Shown here piece by piece: positions 17,334 to 26,120 of a stretch of 64,000 nucleotides of DNA. The notes under the pieces are model-generated. The model was not told the origin of the DNA. It was given only the letters and a program-made list of their open reading frames with translations, and did not search any database. The DNA is from Nocardia higoensis NBRC 100133 (GTDB lineage Bacteria; Actinomycetota; Actinomycetes; Mycobacteriales; Mycobacteriaceae), in the NCBI RefSeq assembly GCF_000308595.1, contig NZ_BAGA01000127.1, positions 1 to 64,000 on the forward strand. The letters run 5' to 3'. Both the position numbers and the translations under genes were made by a program. The first letter of the stretch is position 1, and each line of letters opens with the position of its first letter.

Positions 17334-17930
17334 ATGGGGATGCCCCGTCAGCGCGACAAACAGACATGGCGTGCAGAAATTCTCGCCAGCCGCGCGAACC
17401 TGGACCCGATGCGGCACGAGGCCGAGGCCGAGGCCTTGGCCTCGGCGGTGCGCGAACTCGATGGTTCGGGCGTCACCTGCGCGTACGTGCCGGTCCGCGG
17501 CGAACCCGGTTCCACGGCCATGCTGGACGAGCTGCGCGCGGGCGGCGCACGCGTGCTGCTGCCCTTGACCGGCGCGCCGGGTGCGCTGGCCTGGGGCGAG
17601 TACACCGGCGCCGGGGATCTGCGCCCCGCGCGCTACGGGCTGCTCGAGCCGGCCGGGCCCGCGCTCGGCCCGGAGGTGGTCGCCGAAGCCGAGCTGATCC
17701 TGATACCCGCGCTGGCGGTGGACCGGCGCGGAGTCCGGCTCGGCCGCGGCGCCGGGTACTACGACCGCACCCTCGGCGCCGCCCGGCCGAACGCCAGGCT
17801 CGTGGCGGTGGTGCGCGACGAGGAGTTCGTGGCGCGACTACCCGAAGAGGCGCACGATGTGCGGGTGGGCTGGGTACTCACCCCCGGTGGCGGGCCGGTG
17901 CGGCTCGGCCGTGCGGAATGCGGGGAATGA
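17334..17930 (+). CDS. 5-formyltetrahydrofolate cyclo-ligase
   Basis: This 198-residue enzyme converts 5-formyl-THF to 5,10-methenyl-THF with ATP. The C-terminal signature LGRGAGYYDRTL matches the family GxGxGYYDR motif, and the N-terminal KQTWRAEILASRANL with Arg/Lys residues fits the ATP-binding part. The ATG at 17334 was chosen because AAGG at 17322-17325 lies 8 nt upstream; the reading frame stays open much further upstream over galU, but that part is antisense. It is divergent from galU and equivalent to Rv0992c. Confidence 0.93.
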   Translation: MGMPRQRDKQTWRAEILASRANLDPMRHEAEAEALASAVRELDGSGVTCAYVPVRGEPGSTAMLDELRAGGARVLLPLTGAPGALAWGEYTGAGDLRPARYGLLEPAGPALGPEVVAEAELILIPALAVDRRGVRLGRGAGYYDRTLGAARPNARLVAVVRDEEFVARLPEEAHDVRVGWVLTPGGGPVRLGRAECGE

Positions 17931-17999
17931 CACACCGACTGGCGACGTTGGCACTGTCGGCGGTAGAGTGCTAGATCGACGAAACTCGCGGAGGATGCT

Positions 18000-18320
18000 G
18001 TGCCAACTTACTCGTATGCGTGCACCGAGTGTGACAACCGGTTCGACATCGTTCAGTCGTTCTCCGACGATGCCCTGACGGTATGCGAACAGTGCTCCGG
18101 AAAGCTGCGCAAGCTGTTCAATTCGGTCGGCATCGTCTTCAAGGGCAGCGGCTTCTATCGCACCGACAGCCGGGGCGGCGCGGTTCCCGCGGGTGATTCC
18201 GCCAAGTCCGACAGCGGCTCGTCGTCCGGCAGCTCGGATTCGTCCTCGTCGAGTTCCACCGCGTCGAGCACCGCGTCGTCGAGCACCGCGTCGAGCTCGG
18301 CGAGCACCTCGGTCGCCTGA
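18000..18320 (+). CDS. FmdB-family zinc-ribbon protein with Ser-rich tail
   Basis: This 106-residue protein has an N-terminal FmdB zinc ribbon: CTEC (about 8-11) and CEQC (about 29-32), with the family sequence MPTYSYACTECDNRFD. The last 40 residues are a Ser/Ala/Thr low-complexity tail. It starts at GTG with GGAGG 8-10 nt upstream. The M. tuberculosis equivalent at this position is Rv0991c, reported to act on protein quality control in a redox-sensitive way. The four Cys fit a zinc- or redox-switch role; this is inference. Confidence 0.88.
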   Translation: MPTYSYACTECDNRFDIVQSFSDDALTVCEQCSGKLRKLFNSVGIVFKGSGFYRTDSRGGAVPAGDSAKSDSGSSSGSSDSSSSSSTASSTASSSTASSSASTSVA

Positions 18321-18444
18321 ACCGACCGGCCCGGCCCCGGGTTGCCGAGCGGTCCGCCCGGTGATCCGTCCCCAGCCTCGTAGTTGTCCACAATCGGCGG
18401 TTGCGCCGGTGCGCGAGGCGGATTCGCGGCGATAGCGTCGCCGC

Positions 18445-19089
18445 ATGACTCGCCTGTTCAGCGATCTCGGCAACGACTCGGCACTGCGCGCGGCCTGGTG
18501 GAACCGGCCGTCGTGGGCCGACGCCACCCTCGCCCGTCGCGTTCTGGCCGCCGCACTCGTCGTCGCGGCGGCCTTCCTTCTGGTGCGCGGCGACCCGGAC
18601 TCCGCTCGTGTCCGGGTCGTCGTGGCGAGCCGTGATCTGCCGCCCGGCACCTCCCTCACCGCCGCCGACCTCACCTCGGCGCCGTTCGAAGCGGGTTCCC
18701 TGCCGTCGGGCGCCGTGCGCGAGCACGGCGATCTGCTCGGCGCGACCCTCACCGCCGCGATGCGCACCGGCGAGGTGTTCACCGATCTGCGGGTGGTCGG
18801 CCCACGACTGGCCGAGGTCGCCACCGGTGCCGCGGAGTCGAGAATCGTGCCGATCCGGCTGGCCGACACGGCGGTCGCGGGCATTCTGCGCGCGGGAGAC
18901 CGGGTGGATGTGGTCGGCGCCGAAGAACGCGCGCGCACGCTGGCCACCGATGCCGCGGTCGTGCTCGTAGCCGGATCCGGCGAGCGCGAAAGAAGCGGGC
19001 CGGTGGTATTGGTGGCGATGGATGCCGAACACGCCGTGGCGGTCGCGGCGGCCTCGCTGCATACCGCACTTACCGTCGTATTTCATTGA
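18445..19089 (+). CDS. SAF-domain secreted/membrane protein (CpaB/RcpC-like)
   Basis: This 214-residue protein has one hydrophobic helix (about residues 33-47, VLAAALVVAAAFLLV) followed by a SAF domain with VASRDLPPGTSLTAADL (about 60-76), typical of CpaB pilus-assembly and antifreeze-like domains. The C-terminal part has a second beta-rich repeat (PIRLADTAVAGILRAGDRVDVVG). No pilus genes are near, so the CpaB role is not supported by context. It sits between the fmdB-like gene and mscL, as in mycobacteria. Confidence 0.78.
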   Translation: MTRLFSDLGNDSALRAAWWNRPSWADATLARRVLAAALVVAAAFLLVRGDPDSARVRVVVASRDLPPGTSLTAADLTSAPFEAGSLPSGAVREHGDLLGATLTAAMRTGEVFTDLRVVGPRLAEVATGAAESRIVPIRLADTAVAGILRAGDRVDVVGAEERARTLATDAAVVLVAGSGERERSGPVVLVAMDAEHAVAVAAASLHTALTVVFH

Positions 19090-19201
19090 CAAGCCGAGTT
19101 CGCCCATGGATTGCGAAGAATGTGATCTACGATCCCGATACGGCGGAGAGTGAATTCGCCGAGCGCGACCGTTGGATTCATCCCGAAGAGGAGAACTCGG
19201 C

Positions 19202-19609
19202 ATGCTCAAAGGTTTCAAGGATTTCCTGCTCCGCGGAAACGTCGTCGACCTGGCAGTTGCCGTGGTCATCGGTACCGCCTTCGTGGCGATCGTCACGACG
19301 TTCACCGAAGGAATCATCAATCCGCTGCTCGCGGTATTCGGTGAAGCCAACGAAATCGGCCTCGGTTTCCGCCTGGTTGCCGACAATCCGGCTACTTTCA
19401 TCGCGGTCGGCCCGATCATCACCGCTGTGATCAACTTCCTGCTCATCGCGGCCATTCTGTACTTCGTGTTGGTCCTGCCCTCGATCCATATGAAGAACCG
19501 TCGGGGCGGTGACGTGGCGGAACCGCTCAGCGATACCGACCTGCTCATGCAGATCCGCGATCTGCTCGCCGAAGGCCAGAAGAGCGCCGGCGGTCGTCAC
19601 GAGTTCTGA
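19202..19609 (+). CDS. mscL: Large-conductance mechanosensitive channel MscL
   Basis: This 135-residue pentameric channel opens under membrane tension and protects against hypo-osmotic shock. The N-terminal amphipathic helix LKGFKDFLLRGNVVDLAVAVVIG is followed by the pore helix TM1 and by TM2 (VINFLLIAAILYFVLVLP, about 78-95). The C-terminal bundle helix ends LLAEGQ. The ATG at 19202 has GAGGAG about 9 nt upstream; the longer in-frame start would add non-homologous residues. A strong terminator follows. Confidence 0.96.
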   Translation: MLKGFKDFLLRGNVVDLAVAVVIGTAFVAIVTTFTEGIINPLLAVFGEANEIGLGFRLVADNPATFIAVGPIITAVINFLLIAAILYFVLVLPSIHMKNRRGGDVAEPLSDTDLLMQIRDLLAEGQKSAGGRHEF

Positions 19610-19635
19610 ACTCGCGCAGAGGATTCGGCGCACAG

Positions 19636-19673
19636 CGAACGGGCCCGCCACCTTGCGGTGACGGGCCCGTTCG
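19636..19673. terminator. Bidirectional terminator between mscL and porin genes
   Basis: 12-bp arms CGAACGGGCCCG and CGGGCCCGTTCG (19636-19647 and 19662-19673) enclose an inner CACC/GGTG stem with a TTGC loop. It lies 26 bp after mscL and 15 bp after the convergent porin stop. Confidence 0.85.
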
Positions 19674-19688
19674 AGTGGTTCGTGCGGA

Positions 19689-20363
19689 TCAGCCGATGCT
19701 GAACGGCTGGCCCCACAGGGTCACCGAGGTGATGACGTTGGCGGTCTCGACCTCGACGCTCACGAAGGCGCGAGCCTGCGCGTAGCCACCGCAGCCCGAC
19801 AGGCCGATGGTGGAGTCGGCCCAGGTGACCGAGCCGCTGTTGCCCTTGAACTTGTTGCGGGCGGCATGCGATTCGCTGCCGAAGTCATCGGCTTCCTCGA
19901 TGTCGAGGATGTAGAACGACTGCGCTTGGCCGGGGCCGAGCGTGAGGTCGCCACCACCGGAGGCACCGACGCCACCGGTGACCGACTCGCCGCTCCAGTC
20001 CGCGCTGCCGTCGACGCCGCCGCCGACGCCGCCACCGGCGATGTTGACCTGGCAGCCGACCACATAACCGGGCTTGATCTTGCCGCCGATGTCCTCGCCG
20101 CCGCTGATCTCGACCTGGGCGCTACCGGAGACCCAGGCATTGCGGTGCACCGGGGTGGAGCCGAGAGACGGGCTGATGGTGGCGGATTCGCCGACCAGAC
20201 GCACGGTCACGACAGTGCCGTCGGACAGCGTCTTGACGATCTCGCCGCCGGGCAGAGGAACAAAGGTGTCGGCATTGGCCGCACCCGTGGACAGCAGGCC
20301 GAGGCCGATGGCCGCGGCGGCCCCGGCCCCGGCCACCCGCGCCACATTCTTACGGTTGATCAT
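19689..20363 (-). CDS. MspA-family porin, second of a tandem pair (NfpA/NfpB-like)
   Basis: This 224-residue outer-membrane channel protein has a signal peptide: basic MINRKN, a hydrophobic core, and cleavage after ANA before DTFVPLPGG. It shares DTFVPLPxGE, the serine/glycine-rich beta strands, GYVVGCQV and the C-terminus QPFSIG with the neighbouring gene. In Nocardia farcinica NfpA and NfpB form a mixed cation-selective cell-wall channel, and a tandem pair here fits that. The ATG at 20363 is preceded by AAGGG; the extension upstream has no homology. The gap between the two porin genes is 85 bp. Confidence 0.92.
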   Translation of the reverse strand: MINRKNVARVAGAGAAAAIGLGLLSTGAANADTFVPLPGGEIVKTLSDGTVVTVRLVGESATISPSLGSTPVHRNAWVSGSAQVEISGGEDIGGKIKPGYVVGCQVNIAGGGVGGGVDGSADWSGESVTGGVGASGGGDLTLGPGQAQSFYILDIEEADDFGSESHAARNKFKGNSGSVTWADSTIGLSGCGGYAQARAFVSVEVETANVITSVTLWGQPFSIG

Positions 20364-20448
20364 GTGTGCAATACCCTTCGAGGGTCTACTCGCTTGCGCG
20401 AGAAGATGTTTCGGTCTTGTTCGTGAGATGGGTTGGGAGGCGCGGGAA

Positions 20449-21123
20449 TCAGCCGATGCTGAACGGCTGGCCGTAGAGCGTGGTCTTGGAGTAGTGGTCG
20501 CCGATGATCTCGACCACCGTGTACGCACGCGCCTGGGCGTAGCCCGCGCAACCCTGAATCTCGATCTCGACGTCCTGGTACTCGACCGAGTAGACGCCGG
20601 GCTCGGTGATGTTCTTGTAGTTGATCTGCACGAACTTGACTTCGCCAGGGCCGAGGGCCAACCCGAAGGAGCCGCCGAGGGCGCCGTCGGTGAGGGTCAC
20701 GGAACCCGACAGGCCGAGGCCGATGGCGTCGTCGCCGATGGCGACCTGGCAACCGACGATGTAGCCCGTGTTCAGCTGCGAGACACCGTGGGTCGAGGAG
20801 TTGTTGGTTCCCGAGTCGCCGGTCGGACCGTTGGTCGGGCCCGCCTCGCCTTCCGGCGTGACGGTGACATCGGCGGTGGCATTACCGGAAACCCAGACCA
20901 CACGGCCGGCGCCGTTGGCAGCCAGCGACGGCGAAACGATGGCGGACTCACCGGTGCGGGTGATGGTGACGCCGGGTCCCACCTTCTCGCCGTCCGGCAA
21001 CGGCACGAAGGTGTCGGCGTTGGCAGCGCCGGTGGAAAACAGGCCAAGGGCAACGGCCGCCGCCGCGCCGACGCCCACGGCGCGGGCGCCGTGACGCAGA
21101 CCGTTGATGCGGTTCTCGCTCAT
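20449..21123 (-). CDS. MspA-family porin, first of a tandem pair (NfpA/NfpB-like)
   Basis: This 224-residue paralogue of the downstream porin has a signal peptide with cleavage after ANA before DTFVPLPDGE. The ATG at 21123 was chosen over the one at 21135, because the 12 bases between them (AGGGGAAGA) form the ribosome binding site. The mature protein has GYIVGCQVAIGDD, two Cys (as in its partner) and a C-terminus GQPFSIG. Two conserved Cys per MspA-family subunit fit a disulfide in the rim domain. It probably forms a hetero-oligomer with the next gene product. Confidence 0.92.
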   Translation of the reverse strand: MSENRINGLRHGARAVGVGAAAAVALGLFSTGAANADTFVPLPDGEKVGPGVTITRTGESAIVSPSLAANGAGRVVWVSGNATADVTVTPEGEAGPTNGPTGDSGTNNSSTHGVSQLNTGYIVGCQVAIGDDAIGLGLSGSVTLTDGALGGSFGLALGPGEVKFVQINYKNITEPGVYSVEYQDVEIEIQGCAGYAQARAYTVVEIIGDHYSKTTLYGQPFSIG

Positions 21124-21634
21124 TCTTCCCCTCATCAGGTTCTAACAGTCCGACCTCGACCATCGAGGTGGACAAGTGGTCCTCACAGGCCCAGCCCAGT
21201 CTGTCGCCTATTTGTTGCCGGTACGTAACCGGTTGTTATTTCGGCGCTACGTGGTTCGGTCCGGTGAGAAACCTGGGCCAGCGCTCGTTCACCCCCGGGA
21301 AAACGTGCTCCCGGTGGCGAATACGGCATCTTTCGAGCGTTGTTCCGAGCGGAAGGTTAAACGCTGGGTTAAGCGGCGGCAACGGTTGAAGATAAACCCG
21401 GGTCGTGTGACTTGAAACACATCATGTCGCATGCCGATATCGCTTGACGTGCATAAATGCAGCATGCAGAAGGGCGCGAGGGCACGAATAGTTACTCGGC
21501 GCCGAGCGGGCAGGCGCCGACCTCAGCGTCCGCGACCAGCGACGATGAGATAGATCACAGCTTTATACCGGAATTGGCGAAGAGTTCCCGACGGGAAGAA
21601 ATCACGGGAAAGAAGGATCGGGCGCGGGGACGCG
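21124..21634. promoter_or_regulatory. Upstream region of the porin pair
   Basis: This 511-bp, AT-richer gap has no convincing gene. It contains the palindromes TGCAT-AA-ATGCA (21450-21461) and TTCCCG-A-CGGGAA (21585-21597) and two GGTTAA half-sites near 21355-21375. The porin promoter must read leftward from here; no -10 was assigned with confidence. Confidence 0.45.
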
Positions 21635-21823
21635 TCAACCGTGATGCGGAGGCACCTGGGAGCGTAGCCAGTCGTCGCCGGACTCCATTCGCTCGCGCGG
21701 ATCGTCGTCGCGCTCGTCGGCGGTGGTGTCGGGCAGTGTGTCGCCGAAGATGCGCGCCAGACGCGCGGCGTCTCCCGCCCGGCGGCGCGCCGGGCGGGAG
21801 TCGTCGGATTGCTTCCCGGTCAT
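21635..21823 (-). CDS. Small conserved-looking hypothetical protein coupled to moaB
   Basis: This 62-residue, highly charged protein (MTGKQSDDSRPARRRAGDAA to WLRSQVPPHHG) has no membrane segment. Its ATG overlaps the TGA of moaB (ATGA), so translation is coupled. The sequence ARLARIFGDTLPDTTADERD is compact and looks like a structured short helix followed by an acidic region. I recall similar short proteins at this place in related genomes but cannot name a family. It is the last gene of the mprA-mprB-pepD-moaB string. Confidence 0.72.
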   Translation of the reverse strand: MTGKQSDDSRPARRRAGDAARLARIFGDTLPDTTADERDDDPRERMESGDDWLRSQVPPHHG

Positions 21824-22425
21824 TCCGCCAGACCGGACAATTCGCCGATGACCTTGCCTGCCAGCGGCGTCAGCGTCGCCATCGCGTCGCGCACCGCGGC
21901 GCGGGTGCCGGGCAGGTTCACCACCAGTGTCGAACCGGAGATCCCGGCCAGGCCGCGGGACAGGCCGGCGTCCAGGGAGCCTGCGACCCGGCCGGAGGCG
22001 CGCAGGGCCTCGCTGATTCCGGGCAGTTCCCGATCGAGCACCTGGGAGGTGGCTTCGGGGGTCACATCGCGCGGGGACATTCCGGTGCCGCCGACGGAAA
22101 CCACCAGATCGACGCCGCCGATGACCGCGGTGTTGAGCGCGTTGCGGATCTCCACTTCGTCGGCCTGCACCGACACCGAGGCGTCGACCAGGAATCCGGC
22201 CTCGGTGAGCAGTTCGGTGACCAGCGGACCGATCGAGTCCACGCCGCCGTGGGCGGTCCGATCGTCGACGACAACCACGAGTGCGCGACCTGCCACAGGA
22301 GCATCGATATCCATAGTGCTCACCGTAGCGTCTGGGCCGAGCAAGTCGGCGGCGGCGCTGGACAATTCCGGGCTCAGCCCGTCGGCCGCGATCATCCGCA
22401 GCCGGCCGATGCGCGGGCCCGTCAT
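21820..22425 (-). CDS. moaB: MoaB/MogA-family molybdopterin protein
   Basis: This 201-residue MoaB/MogA domain is the type that adenylates molybdopterin in molybdenum-cofactor synthesis. The binding-site motif VSVGGTGMSPRDVTPEA lies near residues 108-124, with a later GSTLVVNLPGTRAAVRDAM. Its start overlaps the pepD stop by 4 bp (ATGA) and its stop overlaps the next small gene. The position equals moaB2 (Rv0984) beside pepD. In M. tuberculosis moaB2 is co-regulated with mprAB-pepD, so a stress-linked role is possible. Confidence 0.92.
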   Translation of the reverse strand: MTGPRIGRLRMIAADGLSPELSSAAADLLGPDATVSTMDIDAPVAGRALVVVVDDRTAHGGVDSIGPLVTELLTEAGFLVDASVSVQADEVEIRNALNTAVIGGVDLVVSVGGTGMSPRDVTPEATSQVLDRELPGISEALRASGRVAGSLDAGLSRGLAGISGSTLVVNLPGTRAAVRDAMATLTPLAGKVIGELSGLAE

Positions 22426-23813
22426 CGGACGCCCTCACTGGGTGCGGCGGTGAGGGTCACCTCGACCGTGGTGGGGTTGTTGCCTTTGTCGTCGGTATAG
22501 GTGACCTTCACCTTGTCTCCTGGTTGCTTGGAACGGACGGCCGCGATCAGCGCCTCGCCCGATTCGATGGTCCGATCATCGAGCTTGGTGATGACCACAC
22601 CGGCGGGTATACCCGCTTGCGCCGCCGGTCCACCCGGTGTGGCCTCCAACACGAGAGCGACGTTGTCCTGTGGGCGCAGCTTGATGCCGATCTGGGCGTA
22701 GGTGGCCCGTCCGGTGTCGATCAACTCCTGGGCCACCCGGCGCGCCTGATCGACCGGGATGGCGAAGCCGAGGCCGATCGAACCGCTCTGCTGGCCGCCG
22801 AGCCCGCCGGAACCGAGCGTGGCGATGGCGGTGTTGATGCCGATCAGCCTGCCCTCGTAGTCGACCAGGGCGCCGCCGGAATTACCGGGATTGATCGCGG
22901 CGTCGGTCTGGACGGCGTCGATGACCGGCTGCGGCGCGTTCGGATTGTCGGTGCCCTCGCCGCTGGTGGAGACCGGGCGGTTGAGCGCCGAGACGATGCC
23001 CGTGGTCACCGTGCCGGCCAGCCCGAGCGGGGAGCCGACAGCGATCACCGGCTGCCCCACCTGCAGGTTCGCCGAGGCGCCCATCTCGATCGGGGTCAGG
23101 TCGGTGCGGCCCTCCACCTTGATCACCGCGAGATCGGAGACCGGGTCGGCGCCGATGACGCGCGCGGGCGCGCTGCTGCCGTCGGAGAACCGCACCACGA
23201 TGCTGGCGCCGGTGCCACCGCCGGAGGCGACATGGTTGTTGGTCAGGATCAGGCCGTCGGAGGACAGTACGACCCCCGAGCCCTCACCCTCGGCGCGGTT
23301 GCTGGCCACCTCGATCATCACCACGCTGGGCAGCACCTTCTGCGCGACCGCCTGGGTCGAGCCGGCCGGCGCGTTGGCCACGGTGCTGACATCGGGCCGC
23401 GGCGCGTCCAGCGCGTTGGTCACCGCCGCCCGGCCGTCGTCGCGGGTGACCACCACGCCGACCGCGCCGCCGACGCCACCGCTCACCAGGGCCAGCGCCA
23501 CCGCACCCGCGATCAGCCCGGCACGGGCGGAGCGGGCCGGGCGCTGCTGGACCGGTGGCGCGGGATGAGCGGCCGGGCCGGGCACCCCCTGGGCCGGGCC
23601 GGCGAACGGCTGCGTCGGATAGTGCCCGTATCCCTGACCGGGAAAGCCTCCCTGTCCGGGATGGGACGCGGCTCCGGAACCGGGCTGTGCGCCCGGGTGC
23701 CCGGTCGCTCCCGGATAGTCGGTCGAGCCCGGGCTCGCGGCCTGATGCGGCTGCGCGGTCGGGTCGGGCTGGTGGGCAGGCTGGGAACCCCCGGCCTGGA
23801 AATCCTCCGTCAT
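22422..23813 (-). CDS. pepD: HtrA/PepD-like membrane serine protease with PDZ domain
   Basis: This 463-residue protein has a Pro/Gly/Gln-rich cytoplasmic N-terminus, one membrane helix (SARAGLIAGAVALALVSGGV), a trypsin-like domain and a C-terminal PDZ domain. The triad is His194 (ILTNNHVAS), Asp227 (SDLAVIK) and Ser312 (GNSGGAL). HtrA proteases degrade or refold damaged envelope proteins. The ATG at 23813 is preceded by GAGGAG. It follows mprAB, the two-component system that in M. tuberculosis controls pepD and responds to envelope stress, and it is coupled to moaB. Confidence 0.94.
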   Translation of the reverse strand: MTEDFQAGGSQPAHQPDPTAQPHQAASPGSTDYPGATGHPGAQPGSGAASHPGQGGFPGQGYGHYPTQPFAGPAQGVPGPAAHPAPPVQQRPARSARAGLIAGAVALALVSGGVGGAVGVVVTRDDGRAAVTNALDAPRPDVSTVANAPAGSTQAVAQKVLPSVVMIEVASNRAEGEGSGVVLSSDGLILTNNHVASGGGTGASIVVRFSDGSSAPARVIGADPVSDLAVIKVEGRTDLTPIEMGASANLQVGQPVIAVGSPLGLAGTVTTGIVSALNRPVSTSGEGTDNPNAPQPVIDAVQTDAAINPGNSGGALVDYEGRLIGINTAIATLGSGGLGGQQSGSIGLGFAIPVDQARRVAQELIDTGRATYAQIGIKLRPQDNVALVLEATPGGPAAQAGIPAGVVITKLDDRTIESGEALIAAVRSKQPGDKVKVTYTDDKGNNPTTVEVTLTAAPSEGVR

Positions 23814-23951
23814 GGCGTACTCGTTTCTCCTCACGTCCACCCTCGAGACGTCCACCCTCGAGACTGGCCGCGACGGCTTAGAGCGAACTGAGACCGTGCT
23901 TGCAGTTCTCCGAGAGTGACCATCCTGTCCGGTTCCATGCAATCGTCGGTG

Positions 23952-25421
23952 TCATTCCGGCCGGCCCGCTTGGCCGGCCGGCGTACCAGCCTCGCCGGGC
24001 AGCACGATCCGGATGGACACGCCGCCGCGCTCGGAGTTCTCGATGGTGATGGTGCCGCCGTGCTTGGTGACCACCTGCTTGACGATGGCCAACCCCAGCC
24101 CGGAACCGGGCATCGAGCGCGAGGCGGTGGTGCGGTAGAACCGCTCGAACACCAGCTCCCTCTCCTCCGGCGCGATGCCCGGCCCCGCGTCGTCGACATT
24201 CAGCTCGAGCAGCCCGCGCCCGGTCTCGCGCATGCTCACCCGCACCTGCTCCCCCGCTGGACTCCACTTGGCGGCGTTGTCCAGCACATTGAGAATGGCG
24301 CGCTCGAGCGCGGAATCGTGGCCGTAGACGAACCACGGGCGCAGTTCGGCGACGAACTCCACATCCGCGCGACGACGCCTGGCCCGTTCCAGCGCCCGCT
24401 CGGTCACCTCCCCGAGATCCACGCGGTCGTAGACCGTTTCCGGGGCGTCCTCGCGGGCCAGGTCGACCAGGTCCCCGACCAGGGTGGACAGCTCCTCGAT
24501 CTGGGCGATCACGTCGGCGCGCAGGTCGGCCATGTCCTGCTCGGGCAACGTCGGCGCGTCGGGGCGGCCCGCGGCGATGAGCAGTTCCATATTGGTGCGC
24601 AACGACGTCAGCGGCGTGCGCAGTTCGTGGCCCGCGTCGGCGACGAGTCTGCGCTGGCGATCCCGGGATTCGGCGAGGGCGCGCAGCATGGTGTTGAAAC
24701 TCTCGGTCAGCCGGGCCAATTCGTCGTCCCCGCTGACCGGGATCGGCGTGAGGTCGTCGGTGCGGGCGATGCGCTCGGTGGCGGCCGTCAGCCGGGCGAT
24801 GGGCCGCAACCCGGTCCGGCCGACCGCGGTGCCCGCCGCGGCGGCGAGCACGACCCCGCACCCGCCCACCACGAACAACAGCCAGGCCAGCCGGTCGAGC
24901 ACCTCCCTGGTCGGTTCGAGGCGCTGGGAGATCACCAGCGTGGCCCCGGAATTGGTATGCACCGCGAGCACCCGCTGATTGCTGACCGTCCGCAGCGAGG
25001 TGGCCAGCTCGCCGTCGGCCACCGCCAGCTCCTGCTCGCCCACCGGCGGGATGGTCTGTTGCGGCGGCATGTAGGGCTTGTGGTCGGCGAAGATCAGCGC
25101 GACGCCGACATCGTTGGAGTACAGCCCGGCCAGGATGATCGACTGGAAGCCGAGGCTCTCGAAGTTGTTGTCGATCATGGTGGCCGCGCGCGCCCGCAGG
25201 GCCTCGTCCACATCGGCGTAGAGCGCGCGCGCCACCATCGCGTAGGCGGCGATCGAGGTGACCGCCACCGCGATGGCCACCACCGAGGCGGCCAGCAGGG
25301 TGACCCGCCAGCGCAGCGAGACCGAACTCGTCAGCGGCATCGGCGGTCGCATGGCGGCGGGCTCGGGAACCGGCAGGCCGACAGGGGCGAGCGCGGGACG
25401 TCTGGGATTGCTGCGTGCCAT
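23952..25421 (-). CDS. mprB: Sensor histidine kinase MprB
   Basis: This 489-residue membrane kinase has helices at about 38-62 and 178-198, an extracytoplasmic sensor domain in between, HAMP (about 200-250), the H-box DAGHELRTPL with His265, an N-box NVLDNAAKWSP, and the G-boxes DAGPGIAPEE and GSGLGLAIVK. It follows mprA by 12 bp and precedes pepD. Gene order and size match MprB (Rv0982), which senses envelope stress and whose sensor domain interacts with PepD and DnaK in M. tuberculosis. Confidence 0.95.
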   Translation of the reverse strand: MARSNPRRPALAPVGLPVPEPAAMRPPMPLTSSVSLRWRVTLLAASVVAIAVAVTSIAAYAMVARALYADVDEALRARAATMIDNNFESLGFQSIILAGLYSNDVGVALIFADHKPYMPPQQTIPPVGEQELAVADGELATSLRTVSNQRVLAVHTNSGATLVISQRLEPTREVLDRLAWLLFVVGGCGVVLAAAAGTAVGRTGLRPIARLTAATERIARTDDLTPIPVSGDDELARLTESFNTMLRALAESRDRQRRLVADAGHELRTPLTSLRTNMELLIAAGRPDAPTLPEQDMADLRADVIAQIEELSTLVGDLVDLAREDAPETVYDRVDLGEVTERALERARRRRADVEFVAELRPWFVYGHDSALERAILNVLDNAAKWSPAGEQVRVSMRETGRGLLELNVDDAGPGIAPEERELVFERFYRTTASRSMPGSGLGLAIVKQVVTKHGGTITIENSERGGVSIRIVLPGEAGTPAGQAGRPE

Positions 25422-25433
25422 GATCGCGGCGGC

Positions 25434-26120
25434 CTACGGTGGCGTCTCGCGCAGCACGTAGCCGACCCCGCGCACGGTGTGGATCAGCCGCGCCTCGCCC
25501 TCGGCCTCGGTCTTGCGGCGCAGGTAGCCGATGTAGACCTCGAGCGCGTTGCCCGAGGTCGGGAAGTCGTAGCCCCACACCTCCTCGAGGATGCGGCTGC
25601 GGGTGAGCACCCGGCGTGGGTTGGCCATGAGCATCTCCAGCAAGGAGAACTCGGTGCGGGTGAGGCTGATCGAGCGGTCTCCCCGGGAGACTTCGCGGGT
25701 CACCGGATCCAGGGAGAGATCGGCGAAGTGCATTGCCTCCGAGATCTCCCCGGGATCTGCGGCACGGCGGCGCAGCAACGCGCGCAAACGGGCCAGCAAT
25801 TCCTCGAGCGCGAAAGGCTTGGGCAGATAATCATCGGCGCCCGCGTCGAGCCCCGCTACCCTTTCGGACACCGAATCCCGCGCTGTCAAAACCAGAATCG
25901 GAAGATCGTCTCCGGTACTGCGCAATCTCCGGCAAACTTCCAGTCCGTCCAGGCGGGGCATCATCACGTCCAGCACCAGCGCGTCGGGGCGCTGCGCCGA
26001 GGCTTTCTCCAGGGCGTCGATCCCGTCCACGGCGAGATCCACGGTGTAGCCGTTGAAGGTCAACGACCGGCGCAGCGATTCCCGGACGGCGCGATCGTCG
26101 TCGACTACCAGAATCCGCAT
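25434..26120 (-). CDS. mprA: Response regulator MprA (OmpR family)
   Basis: This 228-residue regulator has a receiver domain with Asp8/Asp9 and phospho-acceptor Asp51 (LVLDVMMPRLDG), switch residues Thr and Lys (LTARDSV, LPKPFALEEL), and a winged-helix DNA-binding domain containing TRTEFSLLEMLMANPRRVLTR and EVYIGYLRRKTE. The ATG at 26120 was chosen because it begins the receiver fold. It is the first gene of the mprA-mprB-pepD-moaB operon; MprA in mycobacteria also controls sigB and sigE. Confidence 0.96.
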   Translation of the reverse strand: MRILVVDDDRAVRESLRRSLTFNGYTVDLAVDGIDALEKASAQRPDALVLDVMMPRLDGLEVCRRLRSTGDDLPILVLTARDSVSERVAGLDAGADDYLPKPFALEELLARLRALLRRRAADPGEISEAMHFADLSLDPVTREVSRGDRSISLTRTEFSLLEMLMANPRRVLTRSRILEEVWGYDFPTSGNALEVYIGYLRRKTEAEGEARLIHTVRGVGYVLRETPP